Shown here in pieces: positions 1-11,760 of a DNA stretch of 64,000 bases (position 1 is the first letter of the stretch; the number at the start of each line of letters is the position of its first letter). The position numbers and the translations under genes are program-made. The DNA is from Collybiopsis luxurians FD-317 M1 (taxonomy: Eukaryota > Basidiomycota > Agaricomycetes > Agaricales > Omphalotaceae), in assembly GCA_000827265.1 (NCBI GenBank), contig KN834757.1, positions 782,537 to 846,536 of the forward strand, given 5' to 3'. The notes beneath the pieces are model-generated. The model did no database searches, was not told where the DNA came from, and worked only from the letters and a program-made list of their open reading frames with translations.

Positions 1-1338
1 TCAGTGAAGGGAGAGCGGGCTTTGAAGACGAGGAGAAAGTGTGTGTGGATGAAGAAGGGGCTAATTGCAAAAATGGAGCTCCCGTTGATGTCGAGCTCGA
101 CGGAGGTACAGTGGAAGGAGACGAGGAGCTGGATGAGGAGATAGGTGTCGACAGGGCCAAATTCAAGAATGGTGAAGAAGTTGGACCCGCCGATGTCGAG
201 CCCACCGGAGCTGGCGTTGGGTGGGGAACTGCCGTAGCAATAGTCGACGCTAAATTGGGTTGGGTCGTAGATTGCCCATAGGAGATATACGGGTTATAAG
301 TATACCCCGCAGGGGAGTGTTCCTTCTCCTCCTCCTCCTTCTCCTCCTCCTCCTCTACTTCCTCAATCACCTCAGTCTTCTCCTCCTCGACCCTACTGAT
401 AAACCTTAACAACGGCCCGCAAACCTTGATCTTATCTCTCTTCGCCCTTAACTCCCTTTTTTCCTCCTCGAGCCTAAGATAATCCCTATGATCAACAAGA
501 TTACCCTCTTCAGTATCCAACGCACGAGCAAGTAATTCCGCCTGGGTGTACTTGTGTCTTGTCTTTATCTTTTTACGTGGTTGAGCAGCTTTTTTAGATT
601 CAGAGATGAGATAGCGTTTGACTGTGTCTGTGGTATTTTGGATGGTGGTTTGCCGTTTGCTGGAGCGTTTCCGAAGGGCGACCGCGTCGGTGCCTTCGTT
701 TACGCCGTTTCCTTCGGCACCACGATCGATGTTATCGCTTTCAGGGATAAGCTGGCCTGTTTGGGCATTGAGGGCAAAGCCGAGGGAGACGCGACGCTTG
801 GGTTTAGATTTGGTTGAGGCAGACGTGGAAGGGGTTTCAGCTGTGGCTGTGGGATTGAAGGTAGTTTTTTGTCGAGCATGAGCGGCGGCTGTTGCTCGTT
901 CCAAACGAGATCGGGCAGCCTACATAATGAGTTAGAGAGGGAATAGTAGATTGAGATCGATGTGTGTACCTTTCTAGCTTGCTTCTCTTCAACCTGAGCA
1001 GTTGCTTCTTGCTCTTCGGCAGCAGCTTCTTCTTCGTCTGTACTTGCGAAATCTGATTCAAACGCGTCTTCTTCATCTGATAATACGCGATTCAGTGTAA
1101 AAGCAAGTGAAGTACAGTCTTCGATATCATACACACACGTTTCAACGATGAAATCCTTGTCTTCTTCTAGGTCTTCTCTGGATAGGTCTTCAACTGCAAT
1201 TTCAGCCAACGCTGCTTGCATTCTGGATAACAATAACACGCTTAGATGGATGGTAAGAGTAAGTGCTATAAAGTGTACAGACCGATTCCCAGCTGTACTT
1301 CGTTTGGATCTTCGAGTTACAAGAGTTTCTTCGTCCAT
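1..1338 (-). CDS. SWC2: Swc2/Vps72 (YL1 family), SWR1 complex subunit, 3' end outside window
   Basis: This is the YL1-family subunit of the SWR1 remodeller, which binds H2A.Z-H2B and guides its exchange into chromatin. The start at 1338 opens with the family signature RSKRSTAGNR. After an intron (donor at 1282) come ALAEIAVEDL and an acidic stretch DAFESDFASTDEEE, typical of the YL1 N-terminal H2A.Z-binding region. A second intron removes about 1080-1140; its donor lies in a GT repeat, so several donors are possible. After a third intron (about 920-970) the reading frame continues with basic segments, then DYLRLEEEKRELR and GPLLRFISR, the conserved mid-region motif of YL1 proteins. Downstream there is a long glutamate run (about positions 310-370). 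The YL1 C-terminal domain is not seen and presumably lies beyond position 1. The last 100 codons are not recognisable, so an unnoticed intron is possible. Family assignment is firm. Confidence 0.85.
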
Positions 1339-1414
1339 GATGGTAGTGGGAAAAGGAATGACGGGCGCTAAAATCGGTCAAAGCTGTGATTACGGCTATC
1401 ATTCAGCATCCTGA

Positions 1415-1891
1415 ATATATGTACTTCTGGACGCATTTTACTAACAGCAAGGATTATTAAAGGGTAGATGCCACGAGGGACTTCTTCGAGTCCGGTGCAG
1501 CAAGGCCGCTGGTACTGCTGATGCATCGTGCAACCTCCAGTACTCGCTTAACATAAACGTTCACTCAAGGGTAGAAAAAAAAAAAGAAAGTTGACCACAT
1601 ATGGTGAGAGAATTTTTGATAGATAATTAGATACTTTCCACACCTACCTTGAGCAAGGAGAAAGATGAAGACGGGAACGATATCGAGTTTTCTGGAGAAC
1701 TCATGATTCGGAATGAATTCTTCTAGTGCGTGCAGCGTGCATTGCTTCTGCATTACACTCAAGTACAAATACAAGTGGAGGGCAAGAGCTCAAATCTGAC
1801 ATACGGAGGAGGAATGAAGCTATCTCTTTTTTTTTCTCAGAAGATCTGTAGGTAACATCGTTGAGTTGATATGAATGAAGCGTTCACGATT
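1415..1891. other. Intergenic region between SWC2 and the P450 gene
   Basis: This gap lies upstream of SWC2 and downstream of the P450 gene, both on the minus strand. It should hold the SWC2 promoter and the P450 3' UTR. I see A/T runs at about 1575 and 1828 but no supportable gene. Confidence 0.6.
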
Positions 1892-4113
1892 TCATTCATC
1901 TGCGCTGAGTTTGGCAGTTAAAATTAATTCTTGAGCATAGGAAGAACGAGGAACAATAGAGCATTTGAACGGCTTGGGATGACTGAGGGCCAATATCAAT
2001 GTGCTGGGAAGCAAAACTAGATAGCAGGGCAGTACGCACCGGAAGAATCCATGACTAAACTCTCCAGAAATGTTGATTTCATTCCCGTCTGTATCTTTTG
2101 CTTTGCTCAGGGTGAGAGTTGCCAACACAGAAGCGATTGCGAGCCAGACGGTATTGTCAGCCATGTAACGGCCAGTGCAGACCCTGCACAATGATGAAGT
2201 GAGGAATGAATCAACAGGTAGAAGCATGAAGACAAACCTTCGCCCAAATCCAAAGGCATAGATGTCATTAATGCGTGTAAAAGGGCCCTGAGGAGAGTTG
2301 AGGAACCGCTCAGGTAGGAACTTATCTGGCTCCTGATAGATATCTGGGTCTCGGTTCATAGCCCTGAAATTGTATCAGTGCTCAGAATATTTTCTGAGGT
2401 GTAAAAAACAAAAGCGAACCAGATATTGGGAATGACAACGCAGCCTGAAAAATGAAGGTAAAACTTTGAATCACTGAGATGCAAGGATCAGATGCCAGAA
2501 CCTTTGGGAATATGATAGCCACGGTAAAAATCATCTTCAATGGATGCATGATAAATACCTAAAGATTGATTTTGATGAGCAATTCACCTGCCAGTCATAG
2601 ATACAACCTCCAGGTACATACTAAGAGGAAGGGGAGGGTCTAAACGCATAACTTCACGGTAAATTGATTCCACATAAGGTAGGGATTGACGATCCTCAAA
2701 AGTAGGCAGTCGATCGGTACCAATAACACAATCAATTTCTTCCTGCCCTTTGGCTTGAATATCAGGGTACATGACCATAGCGAGGAAAAATGAGTTGATC
2801 GAGGACCCAGTCTGATACATGAATGTAATATGTTCAGGTTGAGGAGATAAGAGTGCTTACTGTATCTGAACTGGCTGGAAATTACAGATATTGGTCTCAT
2901 CATTAGTTGCAGTCGCAGTAAATGATTTACTGGTGGATCTTACCAAGTAGGCTCACCAGTCCCATAGCCTTGATAGCTTCAATTTCTTCAGAATTTCCTT
3001 CATTTTGAACAGCTAGCTCTGCAATGAGGGAGGATCCCAATCCGGTTTTCTAGAATCCAGTATACCGGGAAAATTTCAGAAATTTTAGTGGCAACGATCT
3101 AGAAAATACCTACTCACAAAATTATTCACTGCAAGGTCAAAAGGGATGCTTTTGGCCTCCTCCATTCCTTGCAGTGCATCATTTGTGATGCGCTTGAAGC
3201 CACAACCTGGGATCCAAGAGGGCAGATATTGCAGCCAAGGGAATCGGTCAAGCATGGGGAAAGCGCCACTCAGTAATATAACATCAAAAAGGACTTGCAC
3301 TACTTCGGCAGCCTTCTGAGCTATGCGATCATTAGGCTCGACATCATCAATCCCATAGAGCGCTGAATATATGGCTCCCTGAGAGAGCCTAATAACAAAT
3401 TTTACTACCATTCGCAGCTAGATCGACCAATGTTTAGTAACGCACATCATGATATGTTGCATGAAGTCATTGGGTACATTGATCATTCTTTGCAAGAATA
3501 ATTGAACTTGTTTGTATTGTGCGGGATAGAAACGAGTAATTGTAGCCTGACGGAAGTTTTGCTGGAACACCTTTCTATTTTTGCGCCATTTGTTAGAATA
3601 GCGCTTAATAGCAATTGTTAGACAATAAAGATTGAATCAAGCATTAGGAAAAAGGTACCTGGAACGCAAGGTTGAGATCCGTCATTCCACTCCTAGAGGA
3701 GAGATAGAATCTCCATTTGCTGGCCAAGTGACAGGATACCGAGCTTGAACTTACAGGTCCATTTGCAGAGAAGCTTCTCGATCGGAGTAAATGCGAGCAC
3801 GATTTTCCAATAAATCTATGGCAACTTGAAGGTTGTTGAGAATCAAGATATTCCTGTCGCGAACGTATACCAGTTGGCCTGCAAATCAGATTGCTCTGAA
3901 GTCAGATCATAGAGGTGAGCCAGTGGACTCGCACGTACCGTACTCTTTGCCCCAGTCTCGGTACTGAACCCAAGGATCATGGGTCGGCATGGAATCAGCC
4001 TTGGGACCTGGTGGAAGAGATAACTTGGGAGCCTTGTAGCGAGGTAGCAAGAGATAAATCAGAACTATAACAGCAGCTGTCACAAAGAGTGCGCTAAAAT
4101 TTTGGGCTTCCAT
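1892..4113 (-). CDS. Cytochrome P450 monooxygenase, 13 exons
   Basis: This is a membrane-bound heme-thiolate monooxygenase of the fungal microsomal type; the substrate cannot be inferred. It starts at 4113 with an N-terminal membrane anchor (ALFVTAAVIVLIYLLLP), followed by the proline hinge LPPGPK. After splicing all P450 landmarks are in frame: I-helix oxygen-binding motif ASSDTT (usual form AGxDTT), K-helix ExxR as EVMR, PERF as KFLPERF, and the heme loop FGFGRRVCTGR with its cysteine ligand. I can trace 13 exons, all with GT..AG introns and no frameshift, giving about 520 residues, normal for the family. The fifth exon joins best with an acceptor just before the codons for LSQGAIYSALYG (near 3390). 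Exon 7 is only 14 nt (2861-2874). The gene borders the AT-rich island but looks intact. Confidence 0.88.
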
Positions 4114-4935
4114 TCTGAAAAGATCTGCGCTGTAGAAGTTCTGGAGGAAAAGTCCGCTTTTGCTTAACTTAAGTAGTCCTCCTTCAATGATGAGATTCCT
4201 GCAGGGATCAATCCTTAAATAAAGCTACAGGTTTCTTGAGCTCGCGAGGTCGCCGCTTGCTCAAAACCTAATCTGAAGAAGTGCACATGACCAATTGTCT
4301 TTTATTCCGTTCTCAGTGATATGGAAACAGTAGAAGAAGAGAAGCGTCAATGATAAAAAAATGGAATGCCAGAATCGGGGTGATGGAATGAGAGATGCAT
4401 CTTCAATCAGAAGTGTGGAGATAAGAGCGTCACTACTTTAGAACTTATTGTTATCCACCAACCATAACTTGTTCTCTCGGTGGGTAGGCGCACAGGGAGT
4501 GTGAGTTTTTGTCCTGACTAGCACTACTGCGAGTCTTGGGGGTAGAAAAGAAGCACAAGTAGGTACCACCGTTATAATTTATTGCTCGAGGTGACAAAGA
4601 AAAATTGGTTACGACGTCATAACTATAAAAACGGAGAGGTGCGCTCGATCTCCAAATCAGTCTTCTCATTGGTCTTTGCAAGGTGCTTGCCAAATGCTGT
4701 TCAAATCTTGAAGCAATTGTATTCTAGCTTAGGCTTTGATCGGCATCAGTAGTATGGTTTCCGGTGCTCACTACATCCGTCTTTTGGCGGAACCCCGTTT
4801 CTTGTACCAATTACATGTCGAAAGAACCGCTGCAACTGTATCGGTGGCTTCGTTCTCCAGGCACATAGCAATGGACAAATACTCTCACCGGGTGTCATCG
4901 CGAGACAACTACTTGAGCGAAAGAAAAAGGCAAGT
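4114..4935. other. P450 upstream region, no gene recognised
   Basis: This stretch contains the P450 promoter side and the border of the AT-rich island. Short open frames are present on both strands (for example 4451-4693 minus) but none shows splice-site support or a recognisable motif. Confidence 0.5.
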
Positions 4936-7185
4936 CTACAAAATTTTCGCCATGGAGCCCTGAAGGGCGGCTACAGCAATGGCCGGCGCATTTTCGCCTC
5001 GGTGAGACGCTTGGAAAGATTGGTAGGGCGAGCATTTATTAATGACCACAGACGTCATGCATATGCTCAGGGATTTGCTCACCATTGCAATGAAATAAAC
5101 TGCCTTCAACCGGTTACAGAAGGATTCCAATTCGGTATGCTTCGGAGAACTCTTCTTTCGAAAATGGAATAAATGAAGCCTTTTAGAACTTGAGGCAGCA
5201 GCTCCGGCTTCAATGTGTTGGATCGTTAACCGAACAATGCTTCAGATTAGGAATCAGAGTACGAGTCCTACAGCGATTGACTTTGAACTTACTCCGCCAT
5301 GATTGGCAGCGATACTGTTTCTTTCAGCTGCTTCAGTTGACTATTCGCCTTCTTCCAAAGCTGTTGCATACATGACACCCATTTCTGTTACAGTTTGATG
5401 GTGTCCTTTGTCATTCAAGGTTTCATGATCCTAAGAAATGTTGGAGAAACCTTCAGAACTCCAGTACCAATAGCAAAAGCCCAGGTCAAACACACTAGGG
5501 ATTTATTGGAAACTACAGTACTTATATAGATCTTCATATAATAGGTTGAATTATCTAGCTATCTACTAGGTAACTGCACAATCATTGAAATAAAAATGTA
5601 ACTAAGCACTCAAACAAATGGAAGCAAAATAAGGGTATGGCGAGCATTCCAATTGCCACCTACTCCACTATTTCCAACAAGAAACCCAAGACATAATCAG
5701 AATAAGAATTCCACTGACAGACTGCTGCTACCAAGCTCAGAACTATCAACCACTTGAGCAGCTCCCTCAGACTATGCAAGCCTAAAGGGTGCATGGTGGG
5801 TAGTGCTTCAGGATCCAACAAGGGTGTGGTCCTGGGAGTATAGATACTCACACCTCATAGGGACATATTTGTTGCTTTAGATGAAGATGTTATGGGCAAA
5901 AGGAAAATGCTGATAACCTCTATGGACAAAAGAGAGGCAACCATGCTGTGACAGGTATCAGTGTGTTTAATAAAATCACTACCTGGGTTCAGTTAGGCAG
6001 GTGCATTAGATGCAGTTTTGTAAAGATGCAAGGCACTAACTAGGACTGTGAGTTCGTTTGGCCTTTAAAGTAATCGGTGGGTGTAATTTGGTACTGGTAA
6101 ACTGTAGACTGGTCGGTACTGGTATTCGGTGACAGTAACTTGACTTGGTGGACTTTCTTTAATATATAACTTTTGGTAACTGGTAAATGTGAGCCTGAAA
6201 CAACTAACTGCCCTGGGACTAGCTTGCTTAGACTGTAATGAACTTGGCAGTGTAAAATGGTAGCTCAAACTACTAGCCTCTTGGTGGGTCTAGCTAGCTT
6301 AAACAATAGAACTTGACTTGGACTTTGACTTTAGAACTTAAATCTAACCAACTTGTACAACTGGATTCACTGATACAGCTTGCACACAGCTCTTAGAAAG
6401 TAAGTGTAAGGAAAAACTTTATATTAGGTAGTAGGTAAAGAGTGGGGGGGGAGGATTAAAAAACTTCTTAAGGCTAAAAATCCCCAAGTATTTATATTAC
6501 AAAATTATATTACTTCCTATTTAAGCAATTTGACTCATAACAACTCCAATTGACTCTAGTTGACTCCACTTAAAACTTTCAAAAGCTTCATTAGCCTTTT
6601 ATAGTATTCATGACTCATTTTGAGTCAAGTTAATTCATTTAGAGTCATTCTGACTCATTTTAATATGACCTGAGCTCAATGAGTAAGCAGAATAATCTTA
6701 ATTCTCCTACCTTATCTTATCAGAAAGTTCTCTAGAGATCTTTACTCTCTGAAAATATTTCTAATAATTATTTAATTATTTACTGGTAATTTCTTGAAAC
6801 AGGAATGGCTCCTGACAGCTGTACCTAGAAAGAGTTGAATAGCTATAGACTCTGGGCTAAGGCATTGATAATCTGACACTGTAAACATGAGGCTTTTGAC
6901 AGCTTGTTATATGAAGATGATACTCACCATTGCTGAATCCTTAACTGACATGACAAATAGTACTCTAAAGTAAGTGCTGTTCCAAAAGACATTCAAGTTG
7001 GTTTGTATGTCATTCCATACTAGATAGAACATGCTTCCAAAGAGTAGGCAGAGCACTGGCACCTAGGTTCAACATTCAATCCCAAGCTACATTCAACCTA
7101 CAGTAGGTTCTTTACAATTCTTTAGTGCTATCAGACTTCTATTTGTGCATCGCAATGATGCCTTTGGTAATCCTGTGTTGATGCC
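4936..7185 (-). repeat. Degenerate gene remnant, copy A, interrupted by an insertion
   Basis: This segment is a diverged copy of 10170-11760. Matching stretches are 5080-5420 against 10750-11100, 5660-5880 against 11120-11330, and 6810-7080 against 11455-11700, in the same order. Both copies encode on the minus strand short similar peptides, for example ELESFCNRLKAVYFIAMVSK here and ELESLCNQLKTVYFIAMVSN in copy B, and ELLKWLIVLSLV against ELLKRLRALSLV. The frames are broken by many stops, so neither copy can be active. The part between about 5960 and 6810 has no counterpart in copy B and looks inserted here (or lost there). The coding origin is uncertain. Confidence 0.7.
5960..6810. mobile_element. 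AT-rich insertion within copy A, type unknown
   Basis: This is roughly 850 bp present in copy A but absent from copy B at the equivalent point. It is AT-rich and without coding potential. Its left part repeats GGTACTGG/GGTAACTGG words (6085-6185). Its right part has clustered TGACTC/GAGTCA words (6531-6657). I could not find clear terminal inverted repeats or a target-site duplication by eye, so classing it as a small non-autonomous element is an inference; deletion from copy B is the alternative. Confidence 0.35.
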
Positions 7186-7682
7186 GGTGTGTTCCAGACA
7201 ATGAAGAAAAAGAAATCTGTGTCAAGAAATCCATGTCCACCACATGCTTTCACTGGTCACACCACCACTAGTCTTTGTCTCCAGTCTCCACTAAAACCCA
7301 TTTGTAGTATTAAAAGAATACCATGGGCTAGAGGACTGCTCACTATTGAAATGTATGTGACGTACCTGGTTTCCAGTGCATTTTACTCATTTTTGACTTC
7401 AGGTTTCACTTCTCTCCCCTAAAGACAAGAATCACTATAATTTCTCTTCACTGTAATTAGTAACACATTGATTATAATTATTGGTCTGTGTCCTACAACT
7501 TTCACAGACTATATGACATGCAAACAAGAGACCTATATTGGAATACCACTCAGCAAACCATTGACAAATGCCATTTCTCCCCTTCCTTTTCCTTCAGCAT
7601 CAAATTCTCAAGTCTCCTGGTTGACTCATTTCCCACCTCTTCAGCAATCAACAACTGAGATGCCCCTCTTCCCCTCAAGTCC

Positions 7683-8726
7683 ATGACAGCAATAAACATC
7701 TTACCCAGATTCTTTGACCACCCTGATCCCTCAATTGCCTCTTTCAATCCTGTCCCTCTAATTTCCTCAGCTGTCTGGTCAAATCATGGACCCAAGCCAG
7801 AGGTATACCCAGTAAACTCATGCATGGAATTGTTGACAAAAACTACCAATGTTGTGTTGGGCCCAAGCCACACAAATATGAAATGTTTAGTGGTCAAGTC
7901 TATGACAAACCCCTACCTTCTTTAGTCGAAGAGATTGCCACAATCTCAATCATGCAGTTGAGATGAGAACTTGCTACTGATGGATTTGAGTTCAGGAGTG
8001 GGGAATGTGGTGGTGCAGGTTGTGCTGCAGATGGGGTATAGGGCATATGGGATTGAGCTGTTGTCTGTGGTGAAGGAGTCAGTGGAGCAGTTTAAGGTGA
8101 GGTGTAGGATGTTGGGGGTGAAGTGTGGGAAGATTGAGGTTGAGGAGGGGGATATATTGGAGAGTAAGAGGGTGGCAGAGTTGTTGCCCCAGACAGATGT
8201 GGTGTTGGTGGATAATAAGGTTTTTGAGGAGAGTTGTAAGTGATGTGTGGTTTATTTTTCAGTGGGTCTGAGTGCTGAGAAAGGCTTTTGTTTGGATTAG
8301 TGAATGAGGTGCTGAGACCAAATTTTGGAACTTAAAGAAGGTGCAATAGTGATTTCACTGAAGCCTTTTGTTTTGTCATTGAATGGGCTGAATGCCTGTA
8401 TCACTGAGAGAAATGTGCATTCAGCTTTGTCTCTTTTTGTTGTATTTTTGCTGTATCTCATTTCTTGCCTCCTTTTCCCCTCTCTCTTCCCCATAACACA
8501 GGTCAATGACATCTCAGTCATCTTCAATGTCACTGAATGCCTGTACTACCCTGGTGCAGTCTCATGGGGGAACAGCACTGGCTCATATTTTATTCATTGG
8601 GTGGATAGGGAGGGGTATGCAGAGATTAAGCAGAGGTTTGAGATTACAATGAGGGGGAGGAGTGCAGCAAAGACAAAGTATGTCCCTTGTAGGAATATGG
8701 ATGAGAGTGATTGGTTTTGGGAGTAG
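7683..8726 (+). pseudogene. DOT1: DOT1-type histone H3K79 methyltransferase pseudogene
   Basis: The translated fragments match the DOT1 catalytic core in order: KYEMFSGQVYDKPLPSLVEE (about 7895-7950), DLSSGVGNVVVQ with the SAM-binding motif (7985-8020), EQFKVRCRMLGVK and VEEGDILES, ADVVLVDNKVFEES-like text (8190-8235), LKEGAIVISLKPF (8328-8365), and VSWGN..GSYFIHWVDREGY (8550-8620). The pieces are in different frames. A shift and stop lie near 7885 and 7955-7965, and a one-base shift lies near 8322 (NEVLRPN followed by LKEGA). Two introns are still present at about 8236-8300 and 8418-8502, so this is a DNA-level copy, not a retrocopy. The motif I glycine of DLGSGxGN is serine. The N-terminal part before 7890 is only tentatively the same gene and may reach back to 7189. 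Confidence 0.8.
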
Positions 8727-10169
8727 AAGTATGTGGATGGGTAGATGGGCTAGGTGGGGGTTTGGATGAGTCTTCAGTCCCCCATAAAGAGGTCTTCTCA
8801 CCTTATCCTGTTTTCTTCTCTTTTTTATTTTTGTGACTTTGGATTTGGAAAACATTCTACATAAGATAAGACTTTTGATGAATTGTACAAACTGATCTGT
8901 TTTTTTTGATTATCTGTCCATTATTCCTTCCTTTCTTCCTTCCTTTCTCTTTCATATACATACCTACTTTACATACTCTATATATTCTTCTTACTTCTCT
9001 ACTTTTTTTAGTGTACAAAGAGTTTGTGTTTTTCTTATACCTAGCTTATACCTCGCCAAATTCAAATTGGCCACAGAATTTCCTTGTGGTCAATTCAGTC
9101 TCTCTCTCTTTTTTTTCTTTTTCCCTTCTGCATGTTTTGCACAGAGTCTGCAACATATGTAGATACCTACTTGAATGTTACCAAGTATCGGTCCCTCACA
9201 GCAGCACCTTCACTTATAGATCTTGTTATAATCCCCTCATAATTAATGGATTAAAGATGAAGACTTTATCTTGTATAAACTTGCTCTGCAACTCAGAAAG
9301 ATGTGCCATCCAAGTCATTCAAGAATCATGTTTACTGTTTGGCACACCATGTCTCTGTAAGCTTGCAATGGTGCCCCAGATCCAAATGTGATGAATGCAC
9401 AGCTGTTAGTTAGTAGATTGTTTATTACATGGCTTGGTCCAGTTGAGGAAGTCCTGGACATGCAATGAGTAGAACATGGCTGATATGCTTGTGGGCAACT
9501 CATTAATTTGGGTAAATTCTATATATAGCATACTCTCAGCCATGGAAAAAAAAGGACCTAGGGCAAAGAACTAGGAAGATTGACAGAGAGAAAAGTTAAG
9601 TATTATTGAAACAAATTTGGAGCCTCAGCATGGTACACAGAATGAGGTTTGATACAAACCTACCAATCAAGTGGCAGGCCACAGCCACATTGCCTAATTC
9701 TATGAATCAAATGGTTTGACAGGTCAAAAAAAAAAATAGATAACTATATATAGTAAGAGAGGAACAGCCCTTAGTATACACATTGAACCATTCATTAAAA
9801 TCTATTCCTGAAGGCTGTGTTGATAGATCTTGAGAAAGTGTATCCTTCATGTCTGCTGAAGTCCAGACCTGTCTTACTAGCTGTACAACTCAAGAGGAGG
9901 TAGGTGAGTCTTCCAAAGCTCTCATTTGAGCTGGTCTTTGCTCTATAGGCTTCTAGAATTACTCTCATGAGCTATTCCACAAATAACTAGGGAAAGAAGC
10001 ACAAACATGCAAGACAGTTTGTTGCATAACCGCTGAGACCAATATAACCATGGAGAGCATGAGTTTGGCCTGTAAATCAACATTTGGTGACATGCTTATA
10101 CATTTGCATTAAGAGTACTTATCTGAAACACACTCCTTGCCTCCTGTGCTCAGAGTCAAAGATCTTGAA
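8727..10169. other. AT-rich low-complexity stretch without a supportable gene
   Basis: This holds pyrimidine-rich simple sequence such as the TTCC/TTTC repeat at about 8925-8955 and A/T runs. The open frame 8906-9391 has hydrophobic low-complexity content and no motif. I regard the region as decayed sequence of the island. Confidence 0.5.
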
Positions 10170-11760
10170 GATCCAAACTGTCCTTCTGAGCAAAAGCTAC
10201 TGAACACAAATGATTCCACTTGCTTTGCTTAGTGGGCATGTTGGTTTTACCAAGGGAGTGATGAACAATATCTTGCAGAGTGCTGATAACCCAGCAAAGT
10301 CAACAATTTTCTTTTGAATGAAACTGATGGCAAAATATGAACTGGAAATACTCATCTACATCTCTCCAGAACTCTGCATTTGCTTGAGCTGCAGGATGCT
10401 TCTGAATCTTTTGCATGACGGTGCAAAAGTTGTCCCTCACAACTCATAGGATTTCAGCCACCAGCTTGTTATTTCCATGTAAGGTCTGAGTATAAATGAG
10501 TGGTAAGGATGTTTATGTCTCCAAGAAAAACACAGGACACAAACCTGAACTGTTTTACAAACCCCATTTATCACTGCTACTGCAGGCTTAAGCATACCAA
10601 GAATGGGGACACCGTCACACAAAGTGGACAAAACACCACCAATGTTCACAGCAACAACCAGCGCATTTTTGCATTGGTGAGACACTGGGAGGGGATTGAA
10701 GGGCTGACATTTATTAATAACACTGATTTCATGTATACACTCAGGAATTGCTCACCATTGCAATGAAATAGACTGTCTTCAACTGGTTACACAAGGATTC
10801 TAATTCAGTATGCTTCAGAGGACTCTTATTTTGAAAGCGAAATGGATGAAAACAAGGTCTTTCAGAACTCGAAGCAACAGCTCCAACTTCCATGGATTGG
10901 ATTGTTAAGTGAACAATGCTTCAGGTTGGGAATCAGAAAGTGAGTCCCACAGTAATTGACTTCAAACTCACTTCATCATGACTGGCAGGAAAGTCTGGAC
11001 AGTGATATCATCTCTTTTGGCTGCTTCTGTTGACTGTTCGTCTTTTGCCAAAGCTGTTTTGTACATGACACATATTTCAGTTACAATTTGACAATGTCTT
11101 TTGCCATATACAGCTCCACAATCCTAAGAAACCCAAAACATGATTAGAATAAGAATTCCAATGATAGACAAAAAGTCTCACCAAGCTCAGAGCTCTCAAC
11201 CGCTTGAGCAACTCCCTTGGACTAAACAAGCCTGAAGGGTCCAGGGTGCATGGTGCTTCAGCATCAAACAGAGGTGTGGTTCCAAGGGAATAGGAATCAA
11301 GGCCTATTGGAGCACCATCCTTTCTACGACAGCACAAGAAAACAACTGGAAAGAGCATATTTGTGGTTTCTGCAAAGGTCAAAGTTGACAAAGATGTTGT
11401 GGGTTGTGGGCAAAAGGGAAATGTTCATGACCTCTGGGACGAGAGCGAGGCAACAGGTGTGTACCCAGAAAGAGTCGGATAGCTGTTGACTACAGCACCA
11501 GGGCATCAATAATTCTGAAGCTGTGAACATCACACTTTTTACTTTTTTTTTTAATAAAATAATGATATTCACCATCAACGAATTTTTTACTGTAAGCACC
11601 TCTGACTTCCGAAGTGCATTCAAGTTGGCTGGCACATTGTTTGATACTAGATAGAGCACACTCCCAAAGAGTTGTGGAAGCAACATAGGAGGGGCAAACA
11701 ATTTTGTGGTGAAAGCAGTGTCAAAGAGTGCATCAAACCCCGGTCCCAATGCCGGTGTAG
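10170..11760 (-). repeat. Degenerate gene remnant, copy B
   Basis: This is the counterpart of 4936-7185 without the insertion. Minus-strand pieces include DALFDTAFTTKLFAPP and LPQLFGSVLYLV (11630-11745), LFSPRELLKRLRAL (about 11200), and near the end VVAVNIGGVLSTLCDGVPIL plus LKPAVAVINGVCKTVQ (10560-10660), followed after an apparent intron by NNKLVAEIL and a stop. The last pieces resemble in style the helical N-terminal domain of fungal STAND/NLR-like proteins (SVPxLG..K pattern), but this is inference from pattern only. Many stops interrupt the frame, so it is a remnant. Confidence 0.6.
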
